Of a DNA stretch of 64,000 nt, positions 9,163-18,292 are shown piece after piece. The stretch comes from Limimaricola cinnabarinus. GTDB lineage: Bacteria; Pseudomonadota; Alphaproteobacteria; Rhodobacterales; Rhodobacteraceae. The translations under genes were made by a program, and so were the position numbers. The notes under the pieces were generated by a model. That model did not search any database, was not told the DNA's origin, and saw nothing but the letters and a program-made list of their open reading frames with translations. The DNA lies in the NCBI RefSeq assembly GCF_002723615.1, contig NZ_KZ304951.1, forward strand, positions 1 to 64,000, given 5' to 3'. Within the stretch, counting starts at the first letter, position 1; every line of letters begins with the position of its first letter.

Positions 9163-9726
9163 TCATTCGCCCCCGTCTTCGTCGCCTTTCAGGCGCTCGC
9201 GCAGCCCCTTGAGGGCGGCGAAGGGTTTCACGTCCTCGTCGGTGATCGGCTCGGCGCCGGGCTCGGTCACGCTCATGTCGCCCGCGCCCGCGCCTTCGGC
9301 GCGCGGATAATCGGGCAGGGCGAGCGCCAGCGCCTCGATCATCACCGCGGCAAGATCGACCGCCGAGGGCAAAGGCTCGATCGTGTCGTCCTCGGGCATC
9401 TCGACCTCGGCCTCGCCCGGCTCGGTCACGTCGGCGAGGTAGCGGCGGGTGATCTTCTCGTCGATCCGGGTCACCACCGGGTCGAGCGTGACGACGCAGT
9501 CCTGCACCACCGTCGCGCCGAGATCGGCGTCGAGCCGCCAGCCGCGGCTGCCCTCGGGGGCGAGCACGGCCCTGAAGCGCAGCTTGCGCACGGCCGGAAT
9601 GCCAAGCTCGCGCGCCACGGCGGCGCGGGCCGGGGCATCGGGTTCGAGCACCGTTTCGGTGCCGCGCTTGTGCGACAGCTCCGAAAGCCGGATCACCCGG
9701 CGCGGGAGAGGAGTAGCCTCGGCCAT
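9163..9726 (-). CDS. DUF177 (YceD) family protein
   Basis: A 187-residue acidic protein of the DUF177 family, which sits next to rpmF across bacteria and plants and is linked to 23S rRNA accumulation. Visible features are the N-terminal VIRLSELSHKRGTETVLEPD, a central LGATVVQDCVVTLDPVVTRI and an acidic C-terminus ending AALKGLRERLKGDEDGGE. The ATG at 9726 follows AAGGA. It heads the DUF177-rpmF-plsX-fabH-ihfA-merR block. The 208 bp to rpmF hold no recognisable gene. Confidence 0.85.
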   Translation of the reverse strand: MAEATPLPRRVIRLSELSHKRGTETVLEPDAPARAAVARELGIPAVRKLRFRAVLAPEGSRGWRLDADLGATVVQDCVVTLDPVVTRIDEKITRRYLADVTEPGEAEVEMPEDDTIEPLPSAVDLAAVMIEALALALPDYPRAEGAGAGDMSVTEPGAEPITDEDVKPFAALKGLRERLKGDEDGGE

Positions 9727-9818
9727 GGTCCGCTTCCTTCCTTGAAGATATGCATGGTGTTGTTGTAAGCGGCTTTAGAAGCCGCAAAGGCTTGAGGCAA
9801 GAGCAGGGGCAGGCGCAG

Positions 9819-10292
9819 ATGGGCATGGATACCGGCCGTGACAGGATCGGCCGCGGGATGCGCCGCGGCGTCGTTGTGCTGGGGCTGGCGGGGCTTGCCG
9901 CCTGCAGCCCGACCGAGCGCTATCACGGCTATGTGCCGGACGCCGCGTTGCTCGACACGATCGCGCTCGGCGCAAGCCGCGACGCGGTGATCGAGACGGC
10001 CGGCCAGCCCACCACCGCCGGGGCGCTCGGCGACGACATCTACTATGTCCGCTCGGTGTTTCGCCATTACGGCTTCTTCGCCCCCGAGGAGGTCAGCCGC
10101 GAGGTCGTGGCGATCAGCTTCGCGCCCTCGGGCGGCGTCTCCAATGTCGAACGCTTCGATCTCAGCGATGGCCGCATCGTGCCGCTGACCCGCCGGGTCA
10201 CCGAGGACAGCGTCGAGAACGGCACCTTCCTGCGGCAACTGGCGGGGGCTGCGGGCAATTTCGACCCCAGCGCGCTGATCGACGACGAATGA
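9819..10292 (+). CDS. BamE/SmpA-family outer-membrane lipoprotein
   Basis: A 157-residue lipoprotein with a signal peptide ending in the lipobox LAAC (GVVVLGLAGLAACSP) and a BamE-like domain: GYVPDAALLDTIALGASRDAVIETAGQPTTAG, then a beta region (YYVRSVFRHYGFFAPEEVSREVVAISF). BamE-family proteins stabilise the Bam complex that inserts outer-membrane beta-barrels. ATG 9819 is used; ATG 9858 (MRRGVVVLG) would also give a full signal peptide. It diverges from the DUF177 gene, as in many alphaproteobacteria, and its stop is 8 bp from the msrB stop. Confidence 0.85.
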   Translation: MGMDTGRDRIGRGMRRGVVVLGLAGLAACSPTERYHGYVPDAALLDTIALGASRDAVIETAGQPTTAGALGDDIYYVRSVFRHYGFFAPEEVSREVVAISFAPSGGVSNVERFDLSDGRIVPLTRRVTEDSVENGTFLRQLAGAAGNFDPSALIDDE

Positions 10293-10300
10293 GGCCGGGC

Positions 10301-10711
10301 TCAGGCCGCGCTCTCGTCCGAGGAGGCCGGTTTGAACTCCATCGCCACGCCGTTCATGCAATAGCGCAGCCCGGTCGGCGCGGGGCCGTCGGGAAAGACG
10401 TGGCCGAGATGCGATTCGCAGGCCGCGCAATGCACCTCCGTGCGCTTCATGAAGAAGCTGCGATCGGTCTTTTCGCCCACCGCGTCGTCGCTCAGCGGCG
10501 CGTAGAAGCTGGGCCAGCCGGTGCCGCTGTCGAACTTGGTCTCGGCATCGAAGAGCGGGCGTCCGCAGCCCTTGCAGGTGAAGGTGCCGGGGGCCTTGGG
10601 GAAATCGTCATGGCTGAAGGCGCGCTCCGTGCCGTGCTTGCGCATGACCTTGTATTCGAGCTCGGACAGCTCCTCGCGCCATTGCGCGTCGGTCTTGGTG
10701 ATCTTGTCCAT
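10301..10711 (-). CDS. msrB: Peptide-methionine (R)-S-oxide reductase MsrB
   Basis: Reduces methionine-R-sulfoxide in proteins. The ATG at 10711 (MDKITKTDAQW) is preferred, with GGAGG 5 nt before it; 136 residues. Structural zinc is bound by CxxC pairs at Cys46/49 and Cys95/98. GTGWPSF lies near 63-69 and the catalytic Cys118 is in RYCMNGVAMEF. There is no signal peptide, so it acts in the cytoplasm. It diverges from the OlsB-like gene and converges on the BamE-like gene. Confidence 0.97.
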   Translation of the reverse strand: MDKITKTDAQWREELSELEYKVMRKHGTERAFSHDDFPKAPGTFTCKGCGRPLFDAETKFDSGTGWPSFYAPLSDDAVGEKTDRSFFMKRTEVHCAACESHLGHVFPDGPAPTGLRYCMNGVAMEFKPASSDESAA

Positions 10712-10749
10712 TCGGTCCTCCATGGTCTCGCCCCCCTATGTAGTCAGCC

Positions 10750-11496
10750 ATGGCCGATGCGCCAGAGCGCGGGCTGATGCTGCGCCATGGCGGCTTGGTC
10801 GCGCGCGAGGCGGAGGGGCCGGCGCTGGCGCGCGCGATGGCGCTGCGCGCGCGCTGCTTCATGGGCGAGGGCGGCGCGCTGCGCGATGCAGACGGGCATG
10901 ACGCGGCCTGCCGACACCTGATCGTCGAGGACCTGTCGGGCCGGGCGCTCTGCGCGCTGCGCTGGCGCGGCTTCGATCCGGGCGAGGTGCTCCGCGCCGC
11001 CGGCAACGAGGCCTATGATCTCGCGCCGCTTGCGCGCTGGCCGGGGCGGCTGCTGGAGATCGGGCGGTTTTGCACCGCGCCCGAGGCGCGCGACGGCGCG
11101 GCGCTGCGCATGGCGCTGGCGGCGCTGACGCGGATCGTCGTGGCCGAGCGCGCGACGCTGCTTTTTGGCAGTGCCTCCTTCGCGGGCAGCGATCCCGCGC
11201 GGCATGGCGCTGCGCTGGCCTGGCTCGGCGCGCATCACCTTGCCGATCCCGCCTTTCGCCCGCGCAGGCGGGCGCGCGAGGCCGTGCCGTTGGCCGGGCC
11301 GATCGGCGATCCGCGCGCCGCGCGCGCCGGGCTGCCGCCGCTGCTGCGCAGCTATCTGGGCATGGGCGGGGTGGTGAGCGATCACACGGTGATCGACCGG
11401 GGCATGAACACGCTGCATGTGCTGTGCATGGTCGATGTGGCGAAGATCCCGCCGGGGCGGGTCCGCGCCCTGCGGGCGCTGGCCTTTGGCCCTTGA
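10750..11496 (+). CDS. olsB: Ornithine-acyl-ACP N-acyltransferase-like protein (OlsB family, GNAT fold)
   Basis: OlsB puts a 3-hydroxyacyl chain on ornithine to form lyso-ornithine lipid, a phosphorus-free membrane lipid precursor. The 248 residues match the family: RARCFMGEGGALRDADGHDAACRHLIVED at the front, LLEIGRFCTAPEARDG, LFGSASFAGSDPARHG, then LPPLLRSYLGMGGVVSDHTVIDRGMNTLHVLCMVDV. The start is uncertain: no good ribosome site precedes ATG 10750, and ATG 10777 is an alternative. No olsA-type acyltransferase adjoins it here, so the second step must be encoded elsewhere. Confidence 0.82.
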   Translation: MADAPERGLMLRHGGLVAREAEGPALARAMALRARCFMGEGGALRDADGHDAACRHLIVEDLSGRALCALRWRGFDPGEVLRAAGNEAYDLAPLARWPGRLLEIGRFCTAPEARDGAALRMALAALTRIVVAERATLLFGSASFAGSDPARHGAALAWLGAHHLADPAFRPRRRAREAVPLAGPIGDPRAARAGLPPLLRSYLGMGGVVSDHTVIDRGMNTLHVLCMVDVAKIPPGRVRALRALAFGP

Positions 11497-11527
11497 TAAG
11501 CCGCGCGCCGCCCTCTAGCTGCGGGGC

Positions 11528-13372
11528 ATGGCACGCGCACCCCTTCTCCAGCTCACCGACATTTCCCTCACCTTCGGCGGCGATCCCGTCTTCGACGGGC
11601 TGTCTCTCGCGGTTCAGCAGGGCGACCGCGTCGCCCTCGTGGGCCGCAACGGCTCCGGCAAATCCACCTTGATGAAGGTGATGGCCGGTCTCGTGGAGCC
11701 CGATCGCGGCATCCGCGCCGTCCCGCCCGCGACAAGCGTGGGCTACATGGAGCAGGACCCCGATTTCTCGGGCCATGCGACCTTGGGCGACTGGGCCGCG
11801 CAGAACCTCGAGATCGGCGAGGAATACAAGCTCGACGTCGCCGCGGAGGGGCTCAAATTCGACCCCGCGCGCGATCCCGCCACCGCCTCGGGCGGCGAGC
11901 GGCGGCGCGCGGCGCTGGCCAGGCTGATGGCCGAGGCGCCCGAGCTGATGCTGCTCGACGAGCCCACCAACCATCTCGACATCGAGGCGATCGCCTGGCT
12001 CGAGGCGGAGCTGAAGCAGACCCGCGCCGCCTTCGTGCTGATCTCCCACGACCGCGCCTTTCTCAAGGCGCTGACCCGCGCGACGCTGTGGATCGACCGC
12101 GGCGCGGTCCGGCGGCAGGAGACCGGCTTCGAAGGCTTCGAGGCGTGGCGCGACAAGGTCTGGGAGGACGAGGACGTGGCGCGCCACAAGCTCGACCGCA
12201 AGATCAAGTCCGAGGCCCGCTGGGCGGTCGAGGGGATCTCGGCCCGGCGCAAGCGCAATCAGGGAAGGGTGCGAGCGCTGCAGGACCTGCGGGCCGAACG
12301 GGCGAACCAGATCCGCCGCCAGGGCACCGCCGCCATGGCGCTCGGCGAGGGGCCGACCTCGGGCAAGAAGGTGATCGAAGCCTTCGGCCTGTCGAAGGAA
12401 TACGCGGGCAAGCGGATCGTCGAGAATTTCGATCTCACCGTGATGCGCGGCGACCGGATCGCCTTCGTCGGCCCTAACGGCGTCGGAAAAACCACGCTCA
12501 TCAAGATGTTGCTTGGCGAAGTTGAACCGGATGAGGGGCGCGTCAAGCATGGCACCAACCTCGAGATCGCGGTGTTCGACCAGGCCCGCGCCCGGCTCGA
12601 CCCGGAGGCGACGCTCTGGGACAGCCTGACCAACGACCCGACCATGGCGGTTTCGGGCTCTTCGGACCAGGTCATGGTGCGCGGCACACCCAAGCACGTC
12701 GTGGGCTATCTCAAGGAGTTCCTGTTCGATGAGGCGCAGGCCCGCGCGCCGGTCAAGTCGCTTTCGGGCGGCGAGAAGGCGCGGCTCCTGCTGGCCCGGA
12801 TCATGGCGCAGACCTCGAACGTGCTGGTGCTCGACGAGCCGACCAACGATCTCGACATCGAGACGCTGGATCTCCTGCAGGATCTGTTGGGCGATTATGA
12901 CGGCACGGTGCTTCTGGTCAGCCACGACCGCGATTTCCTCGACCGGGTGGCGAGCACGACCATCGCCATGGAGGGCGACGGGCAGGCGGTGCTCTATGCC
13001 GGTGGCTGGAGCGACTACCAAAGCCAGCGCAGGAACGCCGCCGCGCCGGTGGCCCATGCGCCCGCCGCGCGCGGCAGTGCGCCCAAGCCCAGTGCGCCCA
13101 AAGCCAGCGCGCCCAAGCCGGAGCCCAAGCCCGAACCCCGCAAGCCGGGGCTGAGCTTTACCGAGAAGCACCGGCTCGAAGAGCTGCCCAAGCTGATCGA
13201 CCGGCTGGGGCAGGAGATCGCCAAGCTGGAAGAGCTTCTGGCCGATCCCGAGCTGTTCACCCGCGAGCCGGTGAAGTTTCGCAAGGCGACCGAGGCGATG
13301 GCCGAGCGGCAGGCGGCGCTCGATGCCGCCGAGACCGAGTGGCTGGAGCTGGAGGAGAAGGCGAGCGCCTGA
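11528..13372 (+). CDS. ABC-F family ATPase (Uup-like)
   Basis: A soluble duplicated ATPase without membrane segments (614 residues). Domain 1 has Walker A GRNGSGKST near 39, signature SGGERRRAALARL and Walker [13 protein letters not shown]. Domain 2 has GPNGVGKTT, SGGEKARLLLARI and VLVLDEPTNDLD. The P-site linker lies between them. A low-complexity Ala/Pro/Lys stretch (about 510-545) leads to a C-terminal coiled coil (HRLEELPKLIDRLGQEIAKLEELL), the DNA- or ribosome-binding tail of Uup-type members. Uup proteins act on ribosomes and affect transposon excision in E. coli. The gene ends at a strong bidirectional terminator. Confidence 0.9.
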   Translation: MARAPLLQLTDISLTFGGDPVFDGLSLAVQQGDRVALVGRNGSGKSTLMKVMAGLVEPDRGIRAVPPATSVGYMEQDPDFSGHATLGDWAAQNLEIGEEYKLDVAAEGLKFDPARDPATASGGERRRAALARLMAEAPELMLLDEPTNHLDIEAIAWLEAELKQTRAAFVLISHDRAFLKALTRATLWIDRGAVRRQETGFEGFEAWRDKVWEDEDVARHKLDRKIKSEARWAVEGISARRKRNQGRVRALQDLRAERANQIRRQGTAAMALGEGPTSGKKVIEAFGLSKEYAGKRIVENFDLTVMRGDRIAFVGPNGVGKTTLIKMLLGEVEPDEGRVKHGTNLEIAVFDQARARLDPEATLWDSLTNDPTMAVSGSSDQVMVRGTPKHVVGYLKEFLFDEAQARAPVKSLSGGEKARLLLARIMAQTSNVLVLDEPTNDLDIETLDLLQDLLGDYDGTVLLVSHDRDFLDRVASTTIAMEGDGQAVLYAGGWSDYQSQRRNAAAPVAHAPAARGSAPKPSAPKASAPKPEPKPEPRKPGLSFTEKHRLEELPKLIDRLGQEIAKLEELLADPELFTREPVKFRKATEAMAERQAALDAAETEWLELEEKASA

Positions 13373-13398
13373 TCTTCAGCCCTCTGACACGAAACGAA

Positions 13399-13431
13399 AA
13401 AAGCCCGCCTTCGGAATGAAGGCGGGCTTTT
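13399..13431. terminator. Bidirectional rho-independent terminator
   Basis: AAAAGCCCGCCTTC and GAAGGCGGGCTTTT form a perfect 14-bp stem including the A/T flanks, around a 5-nt loop. It lies between the convergent ABC-F gene and the iron-binding protein gene and can serve both. Confidence 0.95.
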
Positions 13432-13447
13432 CTTTCGCTTCGAACGA

Positions 13448-14449
13448 TCAGCCGTCGAAGTTCACTTCTTCCATGATCCGCAGCGCGGCGGCGCGGTGGT
13501 CGGCCAGCGTCGGCAGGTCGGTCTCGTCGGCGGTGAACTCACCCCAGCCCTGCACCAGCTCCGAGGCTTCGGCGCTGTCGAGCACCGGGTATTCGAAGTT
13601 GGCCTCGGCGTAGATTTCCTGCGCCTGCGGCGAGACGAGGTATTCCATGAACCGGACCGCCTCTTCCTTGTTCGGCGCGGACTGGGTCAGCGCGACGCCC
13701 GAGACGTTCACATGGGTGCCGCCGTTTTCGAAGGTCGGGAAGGTGATGCGGACGGAGTTGGCCCACTCGGTCTGCTCTTCGTCCTGCAGCATCTTGCCCA
13801 TGTAGTAGGTGTTGCCGAGCGAGATGTCGCATTCGCCGGCCCAGATCGCCTTGATCTGCGCGCGGTCGTTGCCCTCGGGCTTGCGCGCGAGGTTGTCCTT
13901 CACGCCCTGCGCCCATTCCTTGGCATATTCCTCGCCGTGATGGGCGATGATCGCGGAGACCAGCGCGAGGTTGTAGTTGTGCAGGCCCGAGCGGGTGCAG
14001 ATCCGGCCTTCCCACTTGTCGGAGGCGAGGTCCTCATAGGTGGTGACTTCGCCGTCCTCGACGCGCTCCTGGCTGGCATAGACGATGCGGGCGCGGGTGG
14101 TGACGCCGAACCATTCGCCGTTCTCGCCGCGCAGGTGGGCGGGCACGGCCTCCATCAGCACGTCGCTCTCGACCGGCTGGGTGACGCCCGCGTCGACGAT
14201 CTGGCTCAGGTTCGCGATGTCGACGGTCATCACCAGATCGGCGGGCGAACGGGCGCCTTCGGCTTCGAGACGCTCGACGATGCCGTCCTCGACGAAGGCG
14301 AGGTTGACATTGATGCCGGTCTCTTCGGTGAAGGCATCGACCACCGGCTGGATCAGCTCGGGCTGGCGGGTGGTGTACATGTTGACGTCGGCCATGGCGC
14401 TGGTCCCGGCGAGGGCGGCGGCGATGGTGAGGACGGGGCGGAAGGTCAT
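13448..14449 (-). CDS. Periplasmic Fe(3+)-binding protein of an ABC transporter (FbpA/FutA-like)
   Basis: Binds ferric iron in the periplasm and hands it to an inner-membrane ABC permease. The start at 14449 (GGAG upstream) gives 333 residues with a signal peptide, MTFRPVLTIAAALAGTSAMA, and mature start DVNMYTTRQPELIQPVVDAF. A paired-tyrosine type segment lies in the C-terminal half (GNTYYMGKML), the usual iron ligands of this class. The permease and ATPase genes are not adjacent, so the gene stands alone between a terminator and its own promoter. An isolated binding protein is common in Rhodobacteraceae. Confidence 0.9.
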   Translation of the reverse strand: MTFRPVLTIAAALAGTSAMADVNMYTTRQPELIQPVVDAFTEETGINVNLAFVEDGIVERLEAEGARSPADLVMTVDIANLSQIVDAGVTQPVESDVLMEAVPAHLRGENGEWFGVTTRARIVYASQERVEDGEVTTYEDLASDKWEGRICTRSGLHNYNLALVSAIIAHHGEEYAKEWAQGVKDNLARKPEGNDRAQIKAIWAGECDISLGNTYYMGKMLQDEEQTEWANSVRITFPTFENGGTHVNVSGVALTQSAPNKEEAVRFMEYLVSPQAQEIYAEANFEYPVLDSAEASELVQGWGEFTADETDLPTLADHRAAALRIMEEVNFDG

Positions 14450-14483
14450 GAAGCGCTCCAGATCAGCGTTGCGATTGGCGGCG

Positions 14484-14512
14484 CTTAAACCCGAGCAAAT
14501 CGGTAGGGTCAA
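14484..14512 (-). promoter_or_regulatory. Candidate sigma-70 promoter of the iron-binding protein gene
   Basis: On the minus strand TTGACC and TTTAAG are separated by 17 nt, about 35 bp upstream of the ATG at 14449. The -35 matches 5 of 6 consensus bases and the -10 matches 4 of 6. No clear Fur, Irr or RirA operator was seen over it. Confidence 0.5.
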
Positions 14513-14524
14513 TGCCTGAGTTTT

Positions 14525-15373
14525 TTAGTTTGAAACTTTTTGCCCCTGCTTCTCCGCGTGGCGGATCTCGTTCCACAGCGCATCCATCTCGTCGAGATCG
14601 CTCTCGGCCGGGCGCTTGCCGCGCTTGTGAAGTTCGCGCTCTATGTAGCTGAAACGTCGAGTGAACTTGTCGTTCGACCGGCGCAGCGCCACCTCCGGGT
14701 CGACATCGAGATGCCGCGCGAGATTGGCCATGACGAAGAGCAGGTCGCCCATCTCGGCCTCGATCTCGTCATGGCCCAGCGTGTCGCGCGCCTCGACCAG
14801 TTCGCGCGCTTCCTCGACCAGCTTGTCGAGCACGTGGCTGGTCTGCGGCCAATCGAATCCCACCCGCGCGGCGCGCTTCTGCAGCTTGGCGGCGCGCATC
14901 AGCGCCGGCAGGCCGAGCGCCACGCCGTCGAGCACGCCGGTCTCGGACTTGCCCGCGCGCTCGGCGGCCTTGATCGCCTCCCAGGCTCGGGTCTGCTCCT
15001 CCGCCGTGCGGTCGCGGCTTTCGTCGCCGAAGACATGCGGGTGCCGCGCGATCATCTTGTCCGAGATGGCGCGGGCGACGCCCGCGAGGTCGAAATGCCC
15101 GGCCTCCGTCGCCATCTGCGCGTGATAGACCGATTGCAGCAGAAGATCGCCCAGCTCGCCCCTGAGCTCGGGCCAATCCTCGCGCGCGATGGCGTCGGCC
15201 ACCTCATAGGCCTCCTCGATCGTGTAGGGCGCGATCGAGGCGAAATCCTGCTCGATGTCCCAAGGGCAGCCGTGATCGGGATCGCGCAGCGCGCGCATGA
15301 TGGCCGAGAGGCGGGCGATCTCATGGGCGGCGGAGTGGTCGGTCTCGCGGATCTCGGGCTCGGTCTGGGGCAT
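14525..15373 (-). CDS. mazG: Nucleoside triphosphate pyrophosphohydrolase MazG
   Basis: House-cleaning enzyme that splits NTPs and dNTPs to the monophosphate and pyrophosphate. The 282 residues contain two MazG domains. The first shows CPWDIEQDFASIAPYTIEEAYEVADAI with the EExx..ExxD metal-binding helices; the second shows VEEARELVEARDTLGHDEIEAEMGDLLFVMANLARH. AGGAG lies before ATG 15373. Its promoter region is shared back to back with the M20 hydrolase gene at 15436. Confidence 0.95.
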   Translation of the reverse strand: MPQTEPEIRETDHSAAHEIARLSAIMRALRDPDHGCPWDIEQDFASIAPYTIEEAYEVADAIAREDWPELRGELGDLLLQSVYHAQMATEAGHFDLAGVARAISDKMIARHPHVFGDESRDRTAEEQTRAWEAIKAAERAGKSETGVLDGVALGLPALMRAAKLQKRAARVGFDWPQTSHVLDKLVEEARELVEARDTLGHDEIEAEMGDLLFVMANLARHLDVDPEVALRRSNDKFTRRFSYIERELHKRGKRPAESDLDEMDALWNEIRHAEKQGQKVSN

Positions 15374-15435
15374 TGCGCATGGCTCCTGTCGGTGGCAAGC
15401 CGCAAGCTAGGATTTCATAGCCCGGAGCGCCAGCC

Positions 15436-16596
15436 ATGCCCGTCGTCAACCGCATCGCCGATCTTGCAGACGAGATGAAGGGCTGGCGCCGCACGCTGCA
15501 CGCCGCCCCCGAGATCGGCTTCGACTGTCACGAGACGGCGGGCTTCATCGTCGCGCGGCTGCGCGAGTTCGGCGTGGACGAGATCCACGAGGGCATCGCC
15601 ACTTCGGGCGTGGTCGCGCTGATCCGGGGCCGCGGCGAGGGGCCGGTGATCGGGCTTCGCGCCGACATGGACGCGCTGCCGATGGAGGAAGAGACCGGCC
15701 TGCCGCATGCCTCGGCCAACAAGGGCGCGATGCATGGCTGCGGCCATGACGGGCATAGCTCGATGCTGCTGGGGGCGGCGAAATACCTCGCCGAGACGCG
15801 CAACTTCGCGGGCAGCGTCGCGCTGATCTTCCAGCCTGCCGAAGAAGGCGGCGGCGGCGCGGGCGTGATGGTCGAGGAGGGCGTGATGGAGCGCTTCGGC
15901 ATTGGCGAGGTCTTTGCGCTGCACAACGAGCCGGGGCTGCCGGTGGGGCATTTTCGCACCGCGCCGGGCGCGATCATGGCGGCGGTGGATGATTTCACCA
16001 TTACCGTGACCGGCAAGGGCGGGCATGGCGCGATGCCGCAGGACGCGGCCGATCCGGTCGTTGCGGCCTGCGGCATCGTCACCGCGATCCAGACCATCGT
16101 CAGCCGCAACCACGACGCGCGCGAGGATCTGGTGATCTCGGTCACGCAGATCCATACCGGCAGCGCCGACAACGTGATCCCCGCGACCGCATGGATCAAC
16201 GGCACGGTGCGCAGCTTCGACAAGGGCGTGCAGGCGATGGTGATGCGGCGGATGCGCGAGATCTGCGAGGGGCAGGCCATGGCCTACGGGGTGCGGGCCG
16301 ATCTCGACTACAATCTTGGCTACCCGGCGACGATCAACGACGCGGATCGCGCGGGCTTTGCGGCCGAGGTCGCAGGCGAGGTCGGGCTTGCCAGCGATCC
16401 CGACAGCCCGCGCGCCATGGGGGCGGAGGATTTCTCCTTCATGCTGGAGGCGCGGCCCGGCGCCTATCTCTTCATCGGCAATGGCGAGACGGCGGGGGTG
16501 CATCACCCCGAATACGACTTCAACGACGAGACCGCGCCTTATGGCGCGTCCTTCTTCGCGCGGCTGGTGGAGCGGGCGCAGCCTGCGCGCGGCTGA
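15436..16596 (+). CDS. M20 family metallo-amidohydrolase (hippurate hydrolase type)
   Basis: A 386-residue di-zinc hydrolase of the M20D class that cleaves N-acyl amino acids. Landmarks in order: LHAAPEIGFDCHE, GLRADMDALPMEEETGLPHA, HGCGHDGHSSMLLGAAKYL (metal Cys and His), FQPAEEGGGGAGVM (catalytic and metal Glu), ALHNEPGLPVG, the dimerisation-domain GKGGHGAMPQDAADPV, and GAEDFSFMLEARPGAYLFIGNG. GGAG lies 8 nt before the ATG. The true substrate (hippurate, indole-3-acetyl amino acid, N-acetyl amino acid) cannot be told from sequence. There is no signal peptide. Confidence 0.9.
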   Translation: MPVVNRIADLADEMKGWRRTLHAAPEIGFDCHETAGFIVARLREFGVDEIHEGIATSGVVALIRGRGEGPVIGLRADMDALPMEEETGLPHASANKGAMHGCGHDGHSSMLLGAAKYLAETRNFAGSVALIFQPAEEGGGGAGVMVEEGVMERFGIGEVFALHNEPGLPVGHFRTAPGAIMAAVDDFTITVTGKGGHGAMPQDAADPVVAACGIVTAIQTIVSRNHDAREDLVISVTQIHTGSADNVIPATAWINGTVRSFDKGVQAMVMRRMREICEGQAMAYGVRADLDYNLGYPATINDADRAGFAAEVAGEVGLASDPDSPRAMGAEDFSFMLEARPGAYLFIGNGETAGVHHPEYDFNDETAPYGASFFARLVERAQPARG

Positions 16597-16720
16597 CTGG
16601 GCGCGGCTGACCGGGCGCGGCTGAGCGGGCCTTGGGAACGCGATGGGGCGCGGGGCGTTCCGACAACTCGGGGCGCGCGCGGTCCGTGCGCGAAGTTCGA
16701 ATGGCAAGGCATTGAAGAAA

Positions 16721-17194
16721 ATGGCGATATTCACCGTATCGGCGCTTGTCGCCGCGGCTGTTCCGCTCACATGGGTGCGCGTCGCGCCCTCGGATGTCGA
16801 CCGCTGGCATGTCGATCCGATGGAGGTCGCGCATGTGCCGGTCAAGCCGAAGGAGGGCGGCTGGCTGATGCGCACGGGCGCGGCCAATGCCGCGCCGCCG
16901 GTCTTTGCGACCGACCCCGCGACGCTGCTTTCGGCCTTTGACGAGATCGTGCGGGCCACGCCACGCAGCAAGGCGCTGTTCGAGGACGCGCCGAATGGAC
17001 GCGCGACCTATGTGACGCGCTCGGCGCTCCTGGGCTTTCCCGATTATACCAGCGTCAAGGCCGTGCCCGAGGCGGGAGGGGCCGCGCTGATGATCTGGGC
17101 GCGCAACCGCTTTGGCGTGTCAGACATGGGGGTGAACCGCCGCCGGGTCGAGGGCTGGCTGGCGGCGCTGTCAGAACGGCTGCCGCATCGCTGA
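16721..17194 (+). CDS. DUF1499 family protein
   Basis: About 157 residues from ATG 16721, with an N-terminal hydrophobic stretch (MAIFTVSALVAAAVPLTWV) that is either a signal anchor or an uncleaved signal, then a DUF1499 domain: DEIVRATPRSKALFEDAPNGRATYVTRSALLGFPDYTSVKAV, closing with RNRFGVSDMGVNRRRVEGWLAAL. The family has no firmly assigned function. Start choice is weak: a TTG at 16712 or an ATG at 16643 also lie in frame. It sits between the M20 hydrolase gene and prfA on the same strand. Confidence 0.75.
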   Translation: MAIFTVSALVAAAVPLTWVRVAPSDVDRWHVDPMEVAHVPVKPKEGGWLMRTGAANAAPPVFATDPATLLSAFDEIVRATPRSKALFEDAPNGRATYVTRSALLGFPDYTSVKAVPEAGGAALMIWARNRFGVSDMGVNRRRVEGWLAALSERLPHR

Positions 17195-17236
17195 GCGTCA
17201 CTTGACGCCTCGGGGGCGATGGAGGATGGGTGGGCC

Positions 17237-18292
17237 ATGATCGCACGAGACAAGATCGACCAGATCACCGCGCGCTTCGAGTTTCTCGAGGCCAAGATGT
17301 CGTCCGGCGCCGCTGGCGGCGAGATCGCCGAGCTGGGCCGCGAATATGCCGAGCTGAGGCCCGTCGTCGAGACGGCGGCCGAGCATGCGCGGCTGCAGGC
17401 CGAGATCGCCGAGGCGCAGGCCATGCTGGGCGATGCGGAGATGCGCGACCTCGCCGAGGAGGAGCTGCCCGGGTTGAAGGCGCGGCTGGAGGCCGCCGAG
17501 ACGGCGCTGCGCCTCGCTCTTCTGCCCAAGGACGCCGCCGATGCGCGCCCCGCGATGATCGAGATCCGCCCCGGAACGGGGGGCGACGAGGCGGCGCTTT
17601 TCGCCGCCGATCTTTTGCGCATGTATCAGCGCTATTCGGAGGCACGCGGCTGGCGCTTCGAGATCATCGAGGAGCAGGCCACCGAGCTTGGCGGCATCAA
17701 GGAGGTGGTGGCGCGGGTCGAGGGCGAGGGCGTCTTTGCCCGGCTGAAATACGAAAGCGGCGTGCACCGGGTGCAGCGCGTGCCCGAGACCGAGAGCGGC
17801 GGGCGCATCCACACCTCGGCGGCCACGGTCGCGGTGCTGCCCGAGGCCGAGGCGGTCGACGTGAAGATCGACCCCAATGATCTCAGGATCGACACGATGC
17901 GCGCCTCCGGCGCGGGCGGGCAGCACGTCAACACCACCGACTCGGCGGTGCGGATCACCCATATTCCCACCGGCATCGTCGTCACGTCGAGCCAGAAATC
18001 GCAGCACCGCAACCGCGAACTGGCGATGGAGGTGCTGCGTTCGCGGCTGTTCGACGCCGAGCGCAGCCGGGTCGAGGGCGCGCGCTCCGCCGATCGCAAG
18101 TCGCAGGTCGGCACGGGCGACCGCTCCGAGCGCATCCGCACCTACAACTTCCCGCAAGGCCGCATGACCGATCACCGGATCAACCTCACGCTTTACAAGC
18201 TCGACGCGGTGATGGGCGGCGATCTCGACGAGATCATCGACGCGCTGACTGCCGAGGCGCAGGCGGCGCTTCTTGCGGAGATGGAGGCATGA
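17237..18292 (+). CDS. prfA: Peptide chain release factor 1
   Basis: Terminates translation at UAG and UAA. ATG 17237 follows GGAGG by 11 nt and yields 351 residues. The stop-codon anticodon tripeptide is PET at 183-185, in [15 protein letters not shown], and the catalytic GGQ lies at 227-229 ([16 protein letters not shown]), where PrmC methylates the Gln. prmC follows with a 4-bp overlap, so factor and modifying enzyme are translated together. Confidence 0.97.
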   Translation: MIARDKIDQITARFEFLEAKMSSGAAGGEIAELGREYAELRPVVETAAEHARLQAEIAEAQAMLGDAEMRDLAEEELPGLKARLEAAETALRLALLPKDAADARPAMIEIRPGTGGDEAALFAADLLRMYQRYSEARGWRFEIIEEQATELGGIKEVVARVEGEGVFARLKYESGVHRVQRVPETESGGRIHTSAATVAVLPEAEAVDVKIDPNDLRIDTMRASGAGGQHVNTTDSAVRITHIPTGIVVTSSQKSQHRNRELAMEVLRSRLFDAERSRVEGARSADRKSQVGTGDRSERIRTYNFPQGRMTDHRINLTLYKLDAVMGGDLDEIIDALTAEAQAALLAEMEA